Below are positions 34,990-45,910 of a DNA stretch of 64,000 nucleotides, one piece after another. A model generated the notes under the pieces. It searched no databases. It was not told where the DNA came from and saw only the letters and a program-made list of their open reading frames with translations. The DNA lies in NCBI GenBank assembly GCA_033398695.1, contig CM065804.1, positions 41,121,501-41,185,500 of the forward strand. The letters run 5' to 3'. How positions within the stretch are numbered: position 1 is the first letter of the stretch; each line of letters starts with the position of its first letter. This stretch comes from Orobanche coerulescens (Eukaryota > Streptophyta > Magnoliopsida > Lamiales > Orobanchaceae). The translations under genes and the position numbers were made by a program.

Positions 34990-36883
34990 AATCCCTACGA
35001 GGATCGATCGAGCTACGTATATACGAATATTATACGAAACCCAAGAGATATAGAAACTCACCCTTATAGTCCGTTGATTAAATGGATTCCTTCTCTTGAG
35101 ATATTCCCCAAGCTTTAGGCGATCTCCCTGCAATTCAATCCGCTCCAAGCTAAAGCACCGCGTCTCTACTTGCCACGCGCCGGATAAACGACTGGAACGA
35201 CGATCACCTTGCTATCCTCCGAGGATACGGCTAGAGCTAAGTGATGAAGCTTTTAATTGTGATTATAGCACTCTAAGTGTATAACTCACACTCTCAATGA
35301 ATCTCTTGATTTTCTCCAAGAACATGAAATGAAATGAAGAAGAAGACTTTGAAAAAAAAACTTTTCTCTCTCTTTCTCTTTCTCACCTAGGAATCAAAAT
35401 GAATGGAGAGTTAAGAATGATGAGAAGTCTTCCTCTCTTTATTCAATTTCCACTCACATGCACAACAAATCATACCATATGATTTATTGCCCCACAAGCC
35501 ATGTTCCTTAATATAAAAAGGAAACAACAAGACAATGGGAAGGTGGGTGGAAGGGGTTGGGGCGGCCATGATGAAAAACGGACGAGTTCGGTTCGTTTCG
35601 GACTCCCGAGAGTCCAAACAGATACACTCTGATTCTGTTTCGATGTATTTATATTAATTAATTAATCCAATTAATTAATCATATCAAATACATAATAACA
35701 TAATTAATTTATCCAAGAAATAATTATATTTATGAATTAAATTAATCACCCTGTAATTTATTTAATTCATTAGGCCATAAATTAATTTATCCAATAAATC
35801 AATTTAGACATCCAATGTCCCAATAAATTAGATATCCAATATCTAATATTCATAATGAGAGAATAAGCTCGATTCATTCCGTCGTCAATCCTATTGCGCG
35901 ACTCGGTAGGTCCGTCTCAGTCAGCAATGGGAGGAACCAAAGAGTAGTAGCACCACCTAGCCAGCCTGGCGGCCTACACTGTACCCCAACTGAGAACAAA
36001 TGATTGGAATCATTCAAGAACCATTCTGTCGTGAATACCAGTATACGTATAAACCCTTCTTTCACATGTCCCAATCAAGTTATAGGGTCACGGTCAGTCA
36101 AACCCTATCTGTACTTGACGCTATGCATGCGTTAATGCAAATCGAGATCATCGAGATCTCGTGTATCCAATACAACTAGCTCCAATGCTTTGGCCAAAGA
36201 CTTATGACCTCGTCTGCCAATAACCGCATAGGACATATAACCCGTTCACTAACAGGAGAAAGAATTCTATCTTGGTATTCAGTAGGACCTGCTACTTGCC
36301 CATCAAGATGCACGTCGAGGTTGACCCCCGCCTCCCGGTTTATAGGGTCAAACTACTCTAATGAAAATCTTGACGTCACAAGCACATCCCTACTAAATCC
36401 TCAAGTCGAAGGTTCACGAATACCTATCACAACCTTTCGATTCCGTCATTGACTATCCCGGAGTGAAATCCGTGTGACGAATCGAGGGTGAGTCGGTTCG
36501 AGTATACTAATCCAATTAGCATACCTATAACGTGTGCTCCCACTAACCATTAGTGTTCGACAGACACTCTCCATGTCAAAGAACGCGTCATACAAGTCTT
36601 CACATAAACTTAACGGCCAGTCAAGTTTAATCGACTTGCGAACGATTAAGTATTTGAGCTATAAACCTTTCCAGTGCCGACCCCCTTATCCAATAAGGAG
36701 TGGAATGTTTTGCTCTCAAATACACGGACTAGTTTCTATATGTATATTTACGAGTTAGGAATGTCAGTAACTACCAGTAAATAAAGAAACATTCATTGCC
36801 TTATATAAATAATTTACATAATTACAAGTACAATGCCCTCACTCAACAACCTCTGAGTGGCATTCGAGGGCATACTCCTAACA
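34990..36883 (-). repeat. 5' LTR of copia B, main part
   Basis: The minus strand begins TGTTAGGAGTATGCCCTCGA at 36883, a typical copia LTR start, and runs to the Athila insertion point. With 12365-12435 the LTR is about 1.96 kb, long for copia. It is AT-rich with a TTAATTAATTAA stretch near 35655. No reading frame here has protein support. The right flank is gatac (36884-36888); the matching copy on the other side is not in the window. Confidence 0.82.
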
Positions 36884-37107
36884 GATACTTGATCAGCTTT
36901 TCGATACAGCTATTAGCGGTATGCAGGATTTGGCATATTGTCAAAACATTCTGACAACACGATCGATACAAGGATTGTTTATCCCAACAGTTTCGATACC
37001 GGGTTTTTGTTATCCCAACACTGGGGACTGGAAAAGGAAGAAAGATTAAAAAAAAAAGTACCTGAGGAAGACATGATACTCGGATCGGTGGATCGAAGGC
37101 CGTCCGC
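36884..37107 (+). other. Tat-type element internal sequence
   Basis: Non-coding stretch between the copia insertion and the antisense ORF. Repeated TATCCCAACA strings. No gene seen. Confidence 0.4.
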
Positions 37108-37144
37108 CCAGAGGTTTTCTTCAGTAACTAAAATATGCGACTTC

Positions 37145-38105
37145 CTCTGCTCAGCAGGAAGATCCAGAAGCTATTCAATCCGGTCGTCGAACTGGGAGGA
37201 TGTTTCCTGTGCCGGGATGCGTTCTGCACAAAAAGAAAATGATGAGCGTTAGACAAAAGAGGAACAGAAGAGAAAACAGAACACTTACGCATTTTTACAA
37301 TGAAATGCTCAGGGATCCGAAGCTCCGCGTCCACGATGCCGGGCTCGAACTCATCCACCGAACTCCTCCACGATCCCCCGACATAAAACCACTGCTCCTT
37401 CCAACTGTGTATGGTCTCCGGCACATCCACCACCTCCTTGTGCATGGCATGCCGAGCTGTTAAGTAAAACCATCCCGAGCCGGATCTACCGATCGATCTC
37501 CACAGAAAGAGACTGTCGAACTCCTCAAAGATGGGCTCGGGCCAGTCGTGCTGGTGGAAGAGGATGAAAAGGTCCACCACCCGAGCCCAAGAATTGGGAT
37601 GAATTTGGGCCAGACAAAGGCCCCACCGCCTCAGCCAACAGGAGAAGGCCAACGGAAGCGGAAACCTCAGCCCCGCCAAAAGAGAGCGGTAATACACCGC
37701 CGCACAGCCGACAGGCGGGAGATGAGGCCTCTCCTCGGGATCCAGAGCAAACATCCGCACCGCCGCCGGGATCTTGAACCGTCGCCGCCAGGCCACCAAC
37801 TGCCCCTCCGTGACGGTGCTACTAATCGAGGCCGAGTCCCACTCCGCCTCCACATAAAGGGCCGGCCGGGGCCGAATCCAGGCCACCTCAGGCTCAACTT
37901 CCCCTTCATATGAAATCTCACCAACCGCCGTCAACGGCGCCGCCACCTCCATGTCTCCAGATCCCGGAGACCTCGAGACCTCGCCGCCTTCCTCCTCGTC
38001 ACTCCAGTCGACGGGAACCCCGCCTATAGACAGATCCGCCACCCCTGTGCGGTCCGGCGACACAGTCAACTCCTCCGCCACCGTCTCATCCCTCAGATCC
38101 GACAT
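37145..38105 (-). CDS. Antisense ORF of a Tat-type element, Transposase_28-like
   Basis: The frame from the ATG at 38105 (MSDLRDETVAEEL) is open to 37128 unspliced. It has an acidic N terminus and then a conserved block: GLRFPLPLAFSCWLRRWGL followed by IHPNSWARVVDLFILFHQH (about 37640-37550). These resemble the plant 'putative gypsy type transposon' domain with its HPNSW signature. A GTAAGT donor (37288-37283) and a TTGTGCAG acceptor (ending 37224) could remove a 65-nt intron and give a shorter tail ending at a TAG near 37166. The ORF lies opposite to the plus-strand LTR and polypurine tract at 38516-39243. This is the arrangement known for additional antisense ORFs in Tat/Retand and Grande elements. 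Role unknown. The exact 3' end is uncertain. Confidence 0.7.
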
Positions 38106-38515
38106 CTTAAATAGAAAAGGAAGCAAGACTCATCGGAAATTTCTCTCTGAAATAGGACAAGATACCAAAGCTCTGATTTTTTCTCTGCAAAAATTAGGCG
38201 TGAAAATGGCGGACGAAGGAAGGAGAAATGAGGAGGAAGAGGAAACCCTTTATTTATAGGGGAAAGGGGCGTTAAATAGCATTAAATGCACAGCACGTGG
38301 CACTTCCATGCGTGCTGAACCGTCGCGAAGACCAATGGCGCGGGGCCGCGCCGCCAAATCAAATTCGGCCATGTGTCCCTCATTATGACACGGATATACG
38401 GAAATCGAATAGGCACGTATCTCGAAGAGACGCCCCTTCGAGAACCTTGTTCTCCTCAACAAGCCGGATCGGCCTAACTATGTAACGACTCCAGCTCCGA
38501 CCCCGGAACGGCCCT

Positions 38516-38530
38516 GGACTCGGGGGCCCT
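38516..38530 (+). other. Polypurine tract of the Tat-type element
   Basis: GGACTCGGGGGCCCT immediately before the LTR, resembling the CGGGGG-containing tract of Tat-group elements. Confidence 0.7.
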
Positions 38531-39243
38531 TGTTGATATCTCATTCGTCTTGGCATCCCCGTAAGCACTCCAGTCAGCTGAACCGGCCGATCAGAGCAAC
38601 AAGCCGGACCGAGTACGAATCAAATTCTCTCCTGGGGTCGTTAAAGACCGGACCGGTCAGAGACGTCAAGGCCGACCTGATATCCAGACCGGAAGGGCCG
38701 ACCAGATCCAGGATGAATATGCTCCAAATCAAAATTATGACCAGGTCGGCCAGAACAGCGGGAGACTCGAGGACCGACCCCAGCGGATAAGTATCGCCAG
38801 AAGCACGAGGAACAGGCACACAGGGCAGTCAGTGCATTCTGTCCCCCCTCTTCCCAAAGCAATCCCAAAAGCTGCCACGTGTTTAAGGCAAATTCTCCCT
38901 CTGACAAGTGTCTAGACACATTCCGAGACAACCTCCAGCCGTCACCCGCTAATTGGTTCAAACCTTCTATATATAGAAGGAAAATACAGAAAAGAAAGGA
39001 CTTTTTGGGCGGGATAAAAAGAGAGAGGAAAAAAGAGATAGAGAGAAAAATAATAAGACTTGTAATAAACAAGCAAAAAATGTAGGCCGGTTTACAATCT
39101 TCAACCCGGTCCTATCCAAAATTACGATCATTAATAAAATCTAGTGATCCGACTTATTCCATCTTTTCTTATTGTTTTCTATGTGGCTTCGATCCAATTG
39201 TTCAGATCAGCACACGTGACGTTGACCAAATCAGCCGTCAACA
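38531..39243 (+). repeat. 3' LTR of a Tat-type element
   Basis: 713 bp, TGTTGATATC to GCCGTCAACA. A TATA box (TTCTATATATAGAAGG) is at 38965-38980 and an AATAAA near 39064, in the order expected for a plus-strand promoter LTR. The 5' LTR is outside the window or lost. Followed by ggaac, a possible target duplication. Confidence 0.8.
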
Positions 39244-39444
39244 GGAACGATGCGGATCAGTCCGAAATTATTATCCCTAGATAAAAGATGAATTCATAGT
39301 AAAGAAATTATCCAAATTAATTATCAATTTTCAATATAAATTGTAAATTGTTCCTGATATGAACCTCTCAATTATCAAACAGGTCGTGTGATTACTCGGA
39401 AAACTTGCAATCAGAAGAAAAATAACGCAACTTCAGTACAAAGA
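39244..39444 (+). promoter_or_regulatory. Upstream region and 5' leader of the SpoU methyltransferase gene
   Basis: About 200 bp of AT-rich sequence lies between the Tat LTR and the gene's ATG. The in-frame codons upstream of the ATG have no Met. The native promoter must be very short, or interrupted, or supplied by the co-oriented LTR. Confidence 0.5.
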
Positions 39445-42400
39445 ATGCAATGTCTGAGCAAATTCTTCATCTCAACAACTCCTTTTTCTCTCACTAATTC
39501 ACCAAATTCCCGGACCGATACTCCAGCTTTTCGACCCACGAGTAGAACCCACAAAATTCACTACAGAGCAACATCTTATGACGACACGGACAGTAACATC
39601 GCGTCAAGAAAGAGGATTAAATTGCCTCAAAATGTGGAAACCATCACCAGCACGTCAAACCCATTCGTAAAACACTGTGTCAAGCTTCGCCAGAGCTCCT
39701 CCTATCGCCATGTTCATGGCTCAGTTCTTGTTGTCGGCACTACTACAATTAGGTAACTTATTTCCTTGCTTTTGTATTTCGAGTTTATCAGAGGGTTTCC
39801 TTTAAAATTATTCTTCATCTCTTCAATGTCCTGAATAAAGCTTTATGTTTTTGTTTCTTTACCACTGTTTCTCTTTCTGGGGCTATTATGGTTTGTGATG
39901 CATACATCATACATGTGTTTGTTGAAAGGTCTCAAGTCTTATATTCAGGGATATTAGTATCATATATCAGTGCTGGAAATTTGTTGTGTTTGCTTTGGAT
40001 GTATCGCTAAACTTTGGTAATTATTTTGTTATTATGCTGTTGTGAACCAAATATGTTCATTTGTAAATAATTTTTTTGGTAACACAGCCACCAACTTTTT
40101 GTAATTCGGTGGAGGATGTCGGAATCAGTTTTCAAGATTATAGAATCATAAAGAGACTGTTTTGTTGAATTGAACCTTGAGGTTATTGCACATGTATATC
40201 ATGATAGAAAAAGAGAGTTTGATGTGTCAATGCAACGTCACCAAATCTTAAACGATCCGGAGTATATCGTCATGATAAAGATTGTCCGCATTATATTTGT
40301 TAGATACCACCCCTTTTCTTTCCTGCTAATAAATTACACGTGAATAGTTATTTTCGACAATCTTAATGCAATCCATTCCTTTGTTTGATCCATTCAGCCC
40401 CTGCTATTATTCATCTCATTCAAGGCTGCATCACAGAAGCATGTGTGATCTTGAGGTGGTTTGTATAGTCCTTATAGGTTTTAAGCATGTAAATTGGATA
40501 AAACTGATCTTGTATCCTCTACTCATTTCTAGCTTTATCATTTTCCCTTTTTGTTTTTTTCCATCTGGCTGTGCTGACACTCAAATTGATCTTTGCTGGT
40601 AGTGGTTACTCTGCCAGGACTCGTCGGAAAATCTAAAATATATTTTAGATAACGAAGTTATAATAAAAAAAGTTTATTATTTTTTGGTATTAAATAGGAA
40701 AAACATTGAGTTGTATTACCTTTGGCAGGGAAATATGCGGTTTTCATTCGGATAGACCAATAATAGAGTGCTTGTTTGTACTTGACAACTGTTGTATCCC
40801 TGAAGAAATAGATGTTAATAACATTCATATTGTCCATGTTAACTCGGAGGTGATAAGAAAAGTTTCGGGTGTCCAGTCTGTTGATTCTGTTGAAGTGATC
40901 GCCTTGGTGAGAATTCCTTCGACATTTCACATTACAATCAACAGCCGGCATGAAGAGGAGTGCCGTTCATTGTTTTCATTCCCACATCGGATTCTAGTTC
41001 TTGATGGAATCCAGGTATGCTTTTTAGCAGTTGGTTGAGTTAGTCGAATAATAGTACCCTAGTTGTCCTACGATCCTATCTTGTATGTCTTCTCTAGATG
41101 ATGAATAACATATTCTTGCTTTTTATGGCAGGATCCCGGCAACCTAGGCACACTTGTTAGATCTGCCATGGCATTTAGATGGGTATGGACTGTCAACTGT
41201 ATTTAAATTTGTTTAAAACATTTTGTAATTCTGTTTCAGTTAAACGTAGTATTATTTATTTGTAATGGAAGTATCCATCCATGAACAAATCTGGTCTGTG
41301 GTTCATACTTTTTGTTTTTTGATTTTTTTTTTCTAAAATGAGATCGTCCTTTGCTCTTACTCTGGGAGCATTAAAATGATCTTAAATGAATTTCCTAAAA
41401 AGTTCGAGATTTCATCCAAAGTTTCTTAGCTCTTGCAGCATAAGTTTCTAGTTCTCAAAGTGAGCTTTCTTTTCTTGATCCAGAAAAATGTTGAAATAAT
41501 GGATAAATACTGGTTAGGCATCCCTTTCGTGTGTTAAGATACAGTAAACATAAGATAAGGAACTAATGTTAGCTCCCTCCGTTCCACTTGAAGGAACGGA
41601 TCTCATGCTTAAGCCCTTGTGTGCTTAAGCCATGCTTAAATGTACTCGTGTACTTATATTGCTTGGTCAATGAGTACTCATGTACTCATATTGCCATGCT
41701 TAAATATACTCCATTACGCATATTGCTCGGTCAGTAAGTACTCATGTACTCATATATCTAGCTATATGAAGTACTACTATACTATACTCCAGTCTCCAGT
41801 GCGCATATTCCTCGGCCAATAAGTGCTCATGTACTCGTATAGCTATATGAACACCAGTGTACTAATATTGCTCGTCAAATGACTACTCCAGTACTCACAT
41901 TTTTTTGGGGGCAAGTAGTCATATTACATGAGTAAAATAGTATTCATACATTATATGAGTACATTAGTACTCATTTGGCTGAATTACACTTGAGTATTCA
42001 TGTACTCATTTGACCGCGTAAATGAGTGCTAATGTATTCATAATCCTTAAGCATGGGTTAGGCACGGAACTTAAGCACCAGATTATTGCGTATTGCTCCC
42101 ACTTGAAGAGTCTACTTTGGACAGGTTACAACTTTTTAATTTTTGTCATTTTAACAAATGTACAATTCTTTCCAAAACTATCTATTTTCACATTTTTCTA
42201 AAGTTTTATTTTTCAATGAACTAATATTGTAATTTATATAACAAGAAACATTAATTTTAATATTATATAAATTGTTCACATACTGTTTTTTTACATTAAA
42301 CATAACGGATTCAACAGGATGGGGTCTTTTTACTTCCTGGTTGTTGTGATCCATTCAACGACAAAGCACTCCGAGCCTGCCGAGGTGCCTGCTTTCAGAT

Positions 42401-42710
42401 TCCAATAGTTTCCGGTAATTGGACGCACATAGAAACTCTCCGGCGAGTTTTTCAAATGAAAATGTTGGCTGGACAGCCTGCAACAAACTATAACCCGAAT
42501 CCCGTGGTTGGGCTTTCTAAATATTTTGCAGACTCTTTAGCAGGTTCTCCTGTGTGTCTGGTTTTGGGCAGTGAAGGAGGCGGGCTTTCTGATAGTAGCC
42601 GAAAGGCTTGTGAGCTTGTAACCATTCCAATGGCTGGACAGTTTGATTCTCTGAATGTTTCTGTTGCCGGGGGGATTTTCATGTACATGTTGCAGAACGA
42701 GAATAAATAA
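39445..42710 (+). CDS. SpoU-family tRNA/rRNA 2'-O-methyltransferase, four exons, intact
   Basis: Predicted exons 39445-39752, 40729-41014, 41132-41182 and 42318-42710. Every intron starts GT and ends AG, and the phases join cleanly, giving about 345 residues with no internal stop. The family uses S-adenosylmethionine to methylate a ribose 2'-hydroxyl in rRNA or tRNA and folds as a trefoil knot. The three SpoU motifs are visible: DPGNLGTLVRSA at about 199-210, LVLGSEGGGLS at about 296-306 and IPMAGQFDSLNVSVAGG at about 318-334. Residues 80-100 (ITSTSNPFVKHCVKLRQSS) match the substrate-binding part of plant SpoU proteins. The first 45 residues are rich in Ser, Thr and Arg and nearly free of acidic residues, suggesting a plastid or mitochondrial transit peptide. 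The start is the first in-frame ATG. Substrate RNA is not known. Flanked by TEs on both sides. Confidence 0.9.
41573..42130. repeat. Stowaway-like end and TACTCATGTACTCAT repeat tract in intron 3
   Basis: CTCCCTCCGTTCC at 41573-41585 looks like a Stowaway MITE terminus, but no inverted partner was found. From about 41640 to 42030 the sequence is built of variants of TGTACTCATATTGCTCGGTCAATGAG-type units, flanked by CTTAAGC blocks. CACTTGAAG occurs at both edges (about 41587 and 42101), so a repeat block may have inserted into the MITE. Classification uncertain. Confidence 0.4.
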
Positions 42711-43145
42711 ACATGTTTCGAGTTGTTGCTGATGCAATTGATTTGTTTTGTTTTGTTTTCATTTTTGACCTTTGTTTTCTTTTTAACCGGACAACATGCA
42801 GAGCATGAGGCAATTCACAGTAAGATTGCAGATGGTAGATTTGTCCGAGATGGTTCGGACCGAGTTGAATAGCAAGTGCGCTCTTTAATTGGAATCTATG
42901 TCATCATATTATCACGTTCAACTTTACCAAAAATATTTCTCATTATATTTTTTTAATCTGTATTTTCATTCCTATTTTTTTTATTCCATGTTATCTTTTA
43001 ATTTATTTTTCAGGATTTTTTTTTTATTTTTTTTTTAACATTCATTCTCTTTTTTTTTATTTGCTTTTTTCTCTACTTTTTTCCCTCTTTTTTCCTTTTA
43101 TGTTATTTATGTAACGATTATTGACGGTTTCAAAGTTTGATTCAT
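42711..43145. other. 3' flank of the SpoU gene
   Basis: T-rich sequence including the probable 3' UTR. A long poly-T-rich tract at 43015-43095. No gene seen. Confidence 0.6.
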
Positions 43146-43200
43146 GTTAGCCGACCCCAAATCATTTTGGGACTAAGGCTTAGATGTTGTTGTATTCATA
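43146..43200 (+). repeat. SINE-like 3' tail remnant
   Basis: TTAGCCGACCCCAAATCATT then TTTGGGACTAAGGCTTAGATGTTGTTG, the form of plant Au-type SINE 3' ends. No polymerase III boxes were recognised. Confidence 0.5.
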
Positions 43201-43384
43201 CTTTTGAAATTTTTCATTGTTTCCAATGGAGTCAAAGACTTTATTCTTTGGTTCTGGATTATAATGGAATACATGACTCACTAAACTGACCGCACTTCTT
43301 TTTCTCATGAAGTACTAGTCATTCCATGCAATTCTCGATGCAATTTTCATTTTGGATCATCCGAAAACAGCCTCTGTGTTAAGA

Positions 43385-43475
43385 TAAGGGTAAGGTTGCG
43401 TACATTCGATCCCCCTTACCCTGTTTTTTGCGAGAGTCGTTGAGACATTGGGGTAATGTTGTTGTATTCATACTT
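43385..43475 (+). repeat. Second SINE-like remnant
   Basis: GGGTAAGGTTGCGTACATTC, then CCCCCTTACCC and a degenerate GCGAGAGTCG block, ending GTTGTTGTATTC. This resembles the body of Au/TS-type SINEs. Both remnants end in the same TGTTGTTGTATTCATACTTT string. Confidence 0.5.
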
Positions 43476-43760
43476 TTGAGTTAGAGGACGTCAATCGAAG
43501 TTAATGGAAAAGCTGAGGTTTAAAAACTCGTTCATATAAAAATATATGATGTTTTCCTTCCTGAAAAGTTCAAAATGTTTGTAGAAAAAGAAAAATAAAT
43601 AGGGATGTCGATTTTGGCCTCATCCGCATTCATGCGTCTTGACCCACTATGTGTCGATTGTCCTACCCCCGCAACACACAGTTAGGCGGGACGGGTTTAA
43701 ATATTACTTTGGTCTTGTGAATACCTGCTCTGTCCTGCCCCATCTTCTTTTATTATATTT

Positions 43761-43951
43761 TGTTAGAATATATTATTAGTCTTTTATGATTTTCCTTGTT
43801 GATGTGTTTCCTACTTTGTATAAGATTCCTTTTCTTTTGTATCAAGTTATTCATTTACTTATGTAACTAGATTTAAGGCTCTCCTTGTAAGTGTATATAT
43901 ATATTGGGTTGTGATCGATGTAATATCATATGTGTGTTTTATATCTTGACA
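43761..43951 (+). repeat. Short 5' LTR of a degraded copia element
   Basis: 191 bp, TGTTAGAATA to TCTTGACA, followed directly by TGGTATCAG. Length and ends fit short-LTR copia elements. Confidence 0.72.
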
Positions 43952-44195
43952 TGGTATCAGCCTAATGGTGCCTTCCCCTTTCTCTAAAGACACGATCGAT
44001 CCTAACATTAGTTGATATCCCGGCGAATTTGTTTTGAGTATATAAGCCTTCCTCGTCTGATCCTCCGGATCTTGACATGGTATCAGCCTAATGGTGCCTT
44101 CTCCTTTCTCTAAAGACACGATCGATCTTAACATTAGTTGATATCCCGGTGAATTTGTTTCGAGTATATAAGCCTTCCTCGTCTGATCCTCCGAC
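43944..44195 (+). repeat. Tandem duplication of the copia primer-binding region
   Basis: Two copies with a period of 126 bp (starting 43944 and 44070), each with TCTTGACATGGTATCAGCC and ending at GATCCTCCG. The copies differ at only a few positions. Confidence 0.85.
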
Positions 44196-45485
44196 AATCC
44201 CGATCCATTCAGACTCAGCCTTCGGCCAGCAACATCTCTCAACGGTCGTGACTCCTTCTTTTGCCCGGTGTCATCTCCACACTGCTGCTCCACCATGTTC
44301 TCTAAGTCGCTCCCGCCGACGCCACCCTCCTCTTCTCTCGTCTATTGTTTATTAGCTTGTCCGGTGATAGTACTCCTCCCCTTCTATCTTTTACTTGCAT
44401 ATTGTGTTTTCCCTTTCTAGGTTTAAACTTTGTGAAGAAGACCTCAAATTCAAATTTTATGAAACTATCTTCACTGATATGTGTCGTAGTTATCGTGTTC
44501 TTGGTCATTTAGATAGCTCATTTGCTCCCCCACTTTCCTGCCGATGATGACTAGTTTTGAATTGACTCAAAATTATAACATGGATTTATAATTCAGTTGG
44601 TTCCTATCTTCTTGATAGCGTTAGCAGTCCCGATTTTATTGCAAAATAATTTTTGTAAAATCTTCACTCCTTTAACAATATATTCCGCAACTATAAAAAA
44701 TGAAATCTCTTTTCTTTCGATTTTTTGTAGCGATATGAAGCGTCTTACTTATAGCTTAAAAGATGTTGATGCTGAGATTTCAGACAAAGAACTAGTTCTT
44801 CTACTTTTAAACGTCAATTCATATAATAGTATTATAGATGTTATTACCAGTCAGGTGCCTTTTCCCTCTCTCTCAAGCCTGTAATATGTTATTCTTGAAT
44901 GAATCTCATGAAAGTCAGTATGTTCATAATTCATCTTCCTCTAGTAGCATTGTTCTTCTTGTTTCCAAAATTTTGGACGTTCGAACAATAACAATTTTTC
45001 ATATCCAAAATTTTCTCCAAATTATTTCACTGGTACACATCCAATTGGCCAGCCCCACCAACAATAATACCACCACTCGGCCTACTTTGCAGCTCAGTCC
45101 AATAATCAAAGGATACTTGGTCAGCTCCACATACAGCCAGCCTACCTTTTCCTTATGATCCATCACTGTGCTTGCTCTACAATCCACCAGCCCTGCAGCA
45201 GCACAATCTTTTGTTTGTCTAGCCCCACAACTCATCCAATTATGTCCAGCAACACGACCCATCTCCCCATGGCCCAACCTACTACTACAGCCCATGGCTC
45301 CAACAATGTCCGGTAGCCCCAATTCAGCCTTTAACACATCCCGCCCATCTCCAACAGCACCCACCACATCAAACCACTCACCTCCTGGCTCTCTTCTCAA
45401 CTATGAAACTTCAATCACCAGATGAAGATTGGTATATGGACTCTGGTGCCATTGTTCACATGAATTTAAACAAAGATAACATTTC
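44196..45485 (+). pseudogene. Degraded copia gag and protease start
   Basis: Remains of a gag (YETIFTDMCRSYRVLGHLD near 44470, a proline-rich nucleocapsid tail 45050-45400) full of stops. It ends in protease motif DWYMDSGAIVHM at about 45425-45465, where copia has DWYMDSGATSHM. Homology ends soon after, so the rest of the element is deleted. No zinc knuckle was found. Confidence 0.7.
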
Positions 45486-45689
45486 TTCCTACGTACCATA
45501 TTATATATCAAGTTCAATATTGGGTGGGTTGGTCCTGAGGCAAGTACAAGAGTAGATTGTGGTGAATAGTCTACTAGATTTTTTATAAAAATTTTGTTTA
45601 AAAGTATTTGTATTCAATGTTTGTTGGTTAGTGGAACACTTCTTGCATTTTATCAAACTATATCGCAACTTGCCTTTTGAATGACTTTG

Positions 45690-45910
45690 TGTTGGAATAG
45701 TTGATGAATTTAAATTTATACTGTAAAATTAAATATCATAGGATCTATCTACGTTCCGAGTAGATGATCGTGGTATATTCACATTTTCTAAATCGATTCC
45801 CGGTGAGTGAGATACTGAATTAAAGTTTATCACTTAATTGTGGATTAATGAGGGATGACACATGTGATGGGCTTAAAGCCATACGCGCGCACACGCGCGC
45901 CCCCGCCCGC
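45690..45910 (+). repeat. Copia LTR (second family), part 1
   Basis: Starts TGTTGGAATAGTTGATGAAT, a common copia LTR opening. Interrupted at 45910 by the hAT-type element and continued at 46796. Confidence 0.55.

Noticed and set aside
36534..36758. Small frames in 34990-36883
   Set aside because: They lie inside the copia B LTR and have no homology I can recognise.
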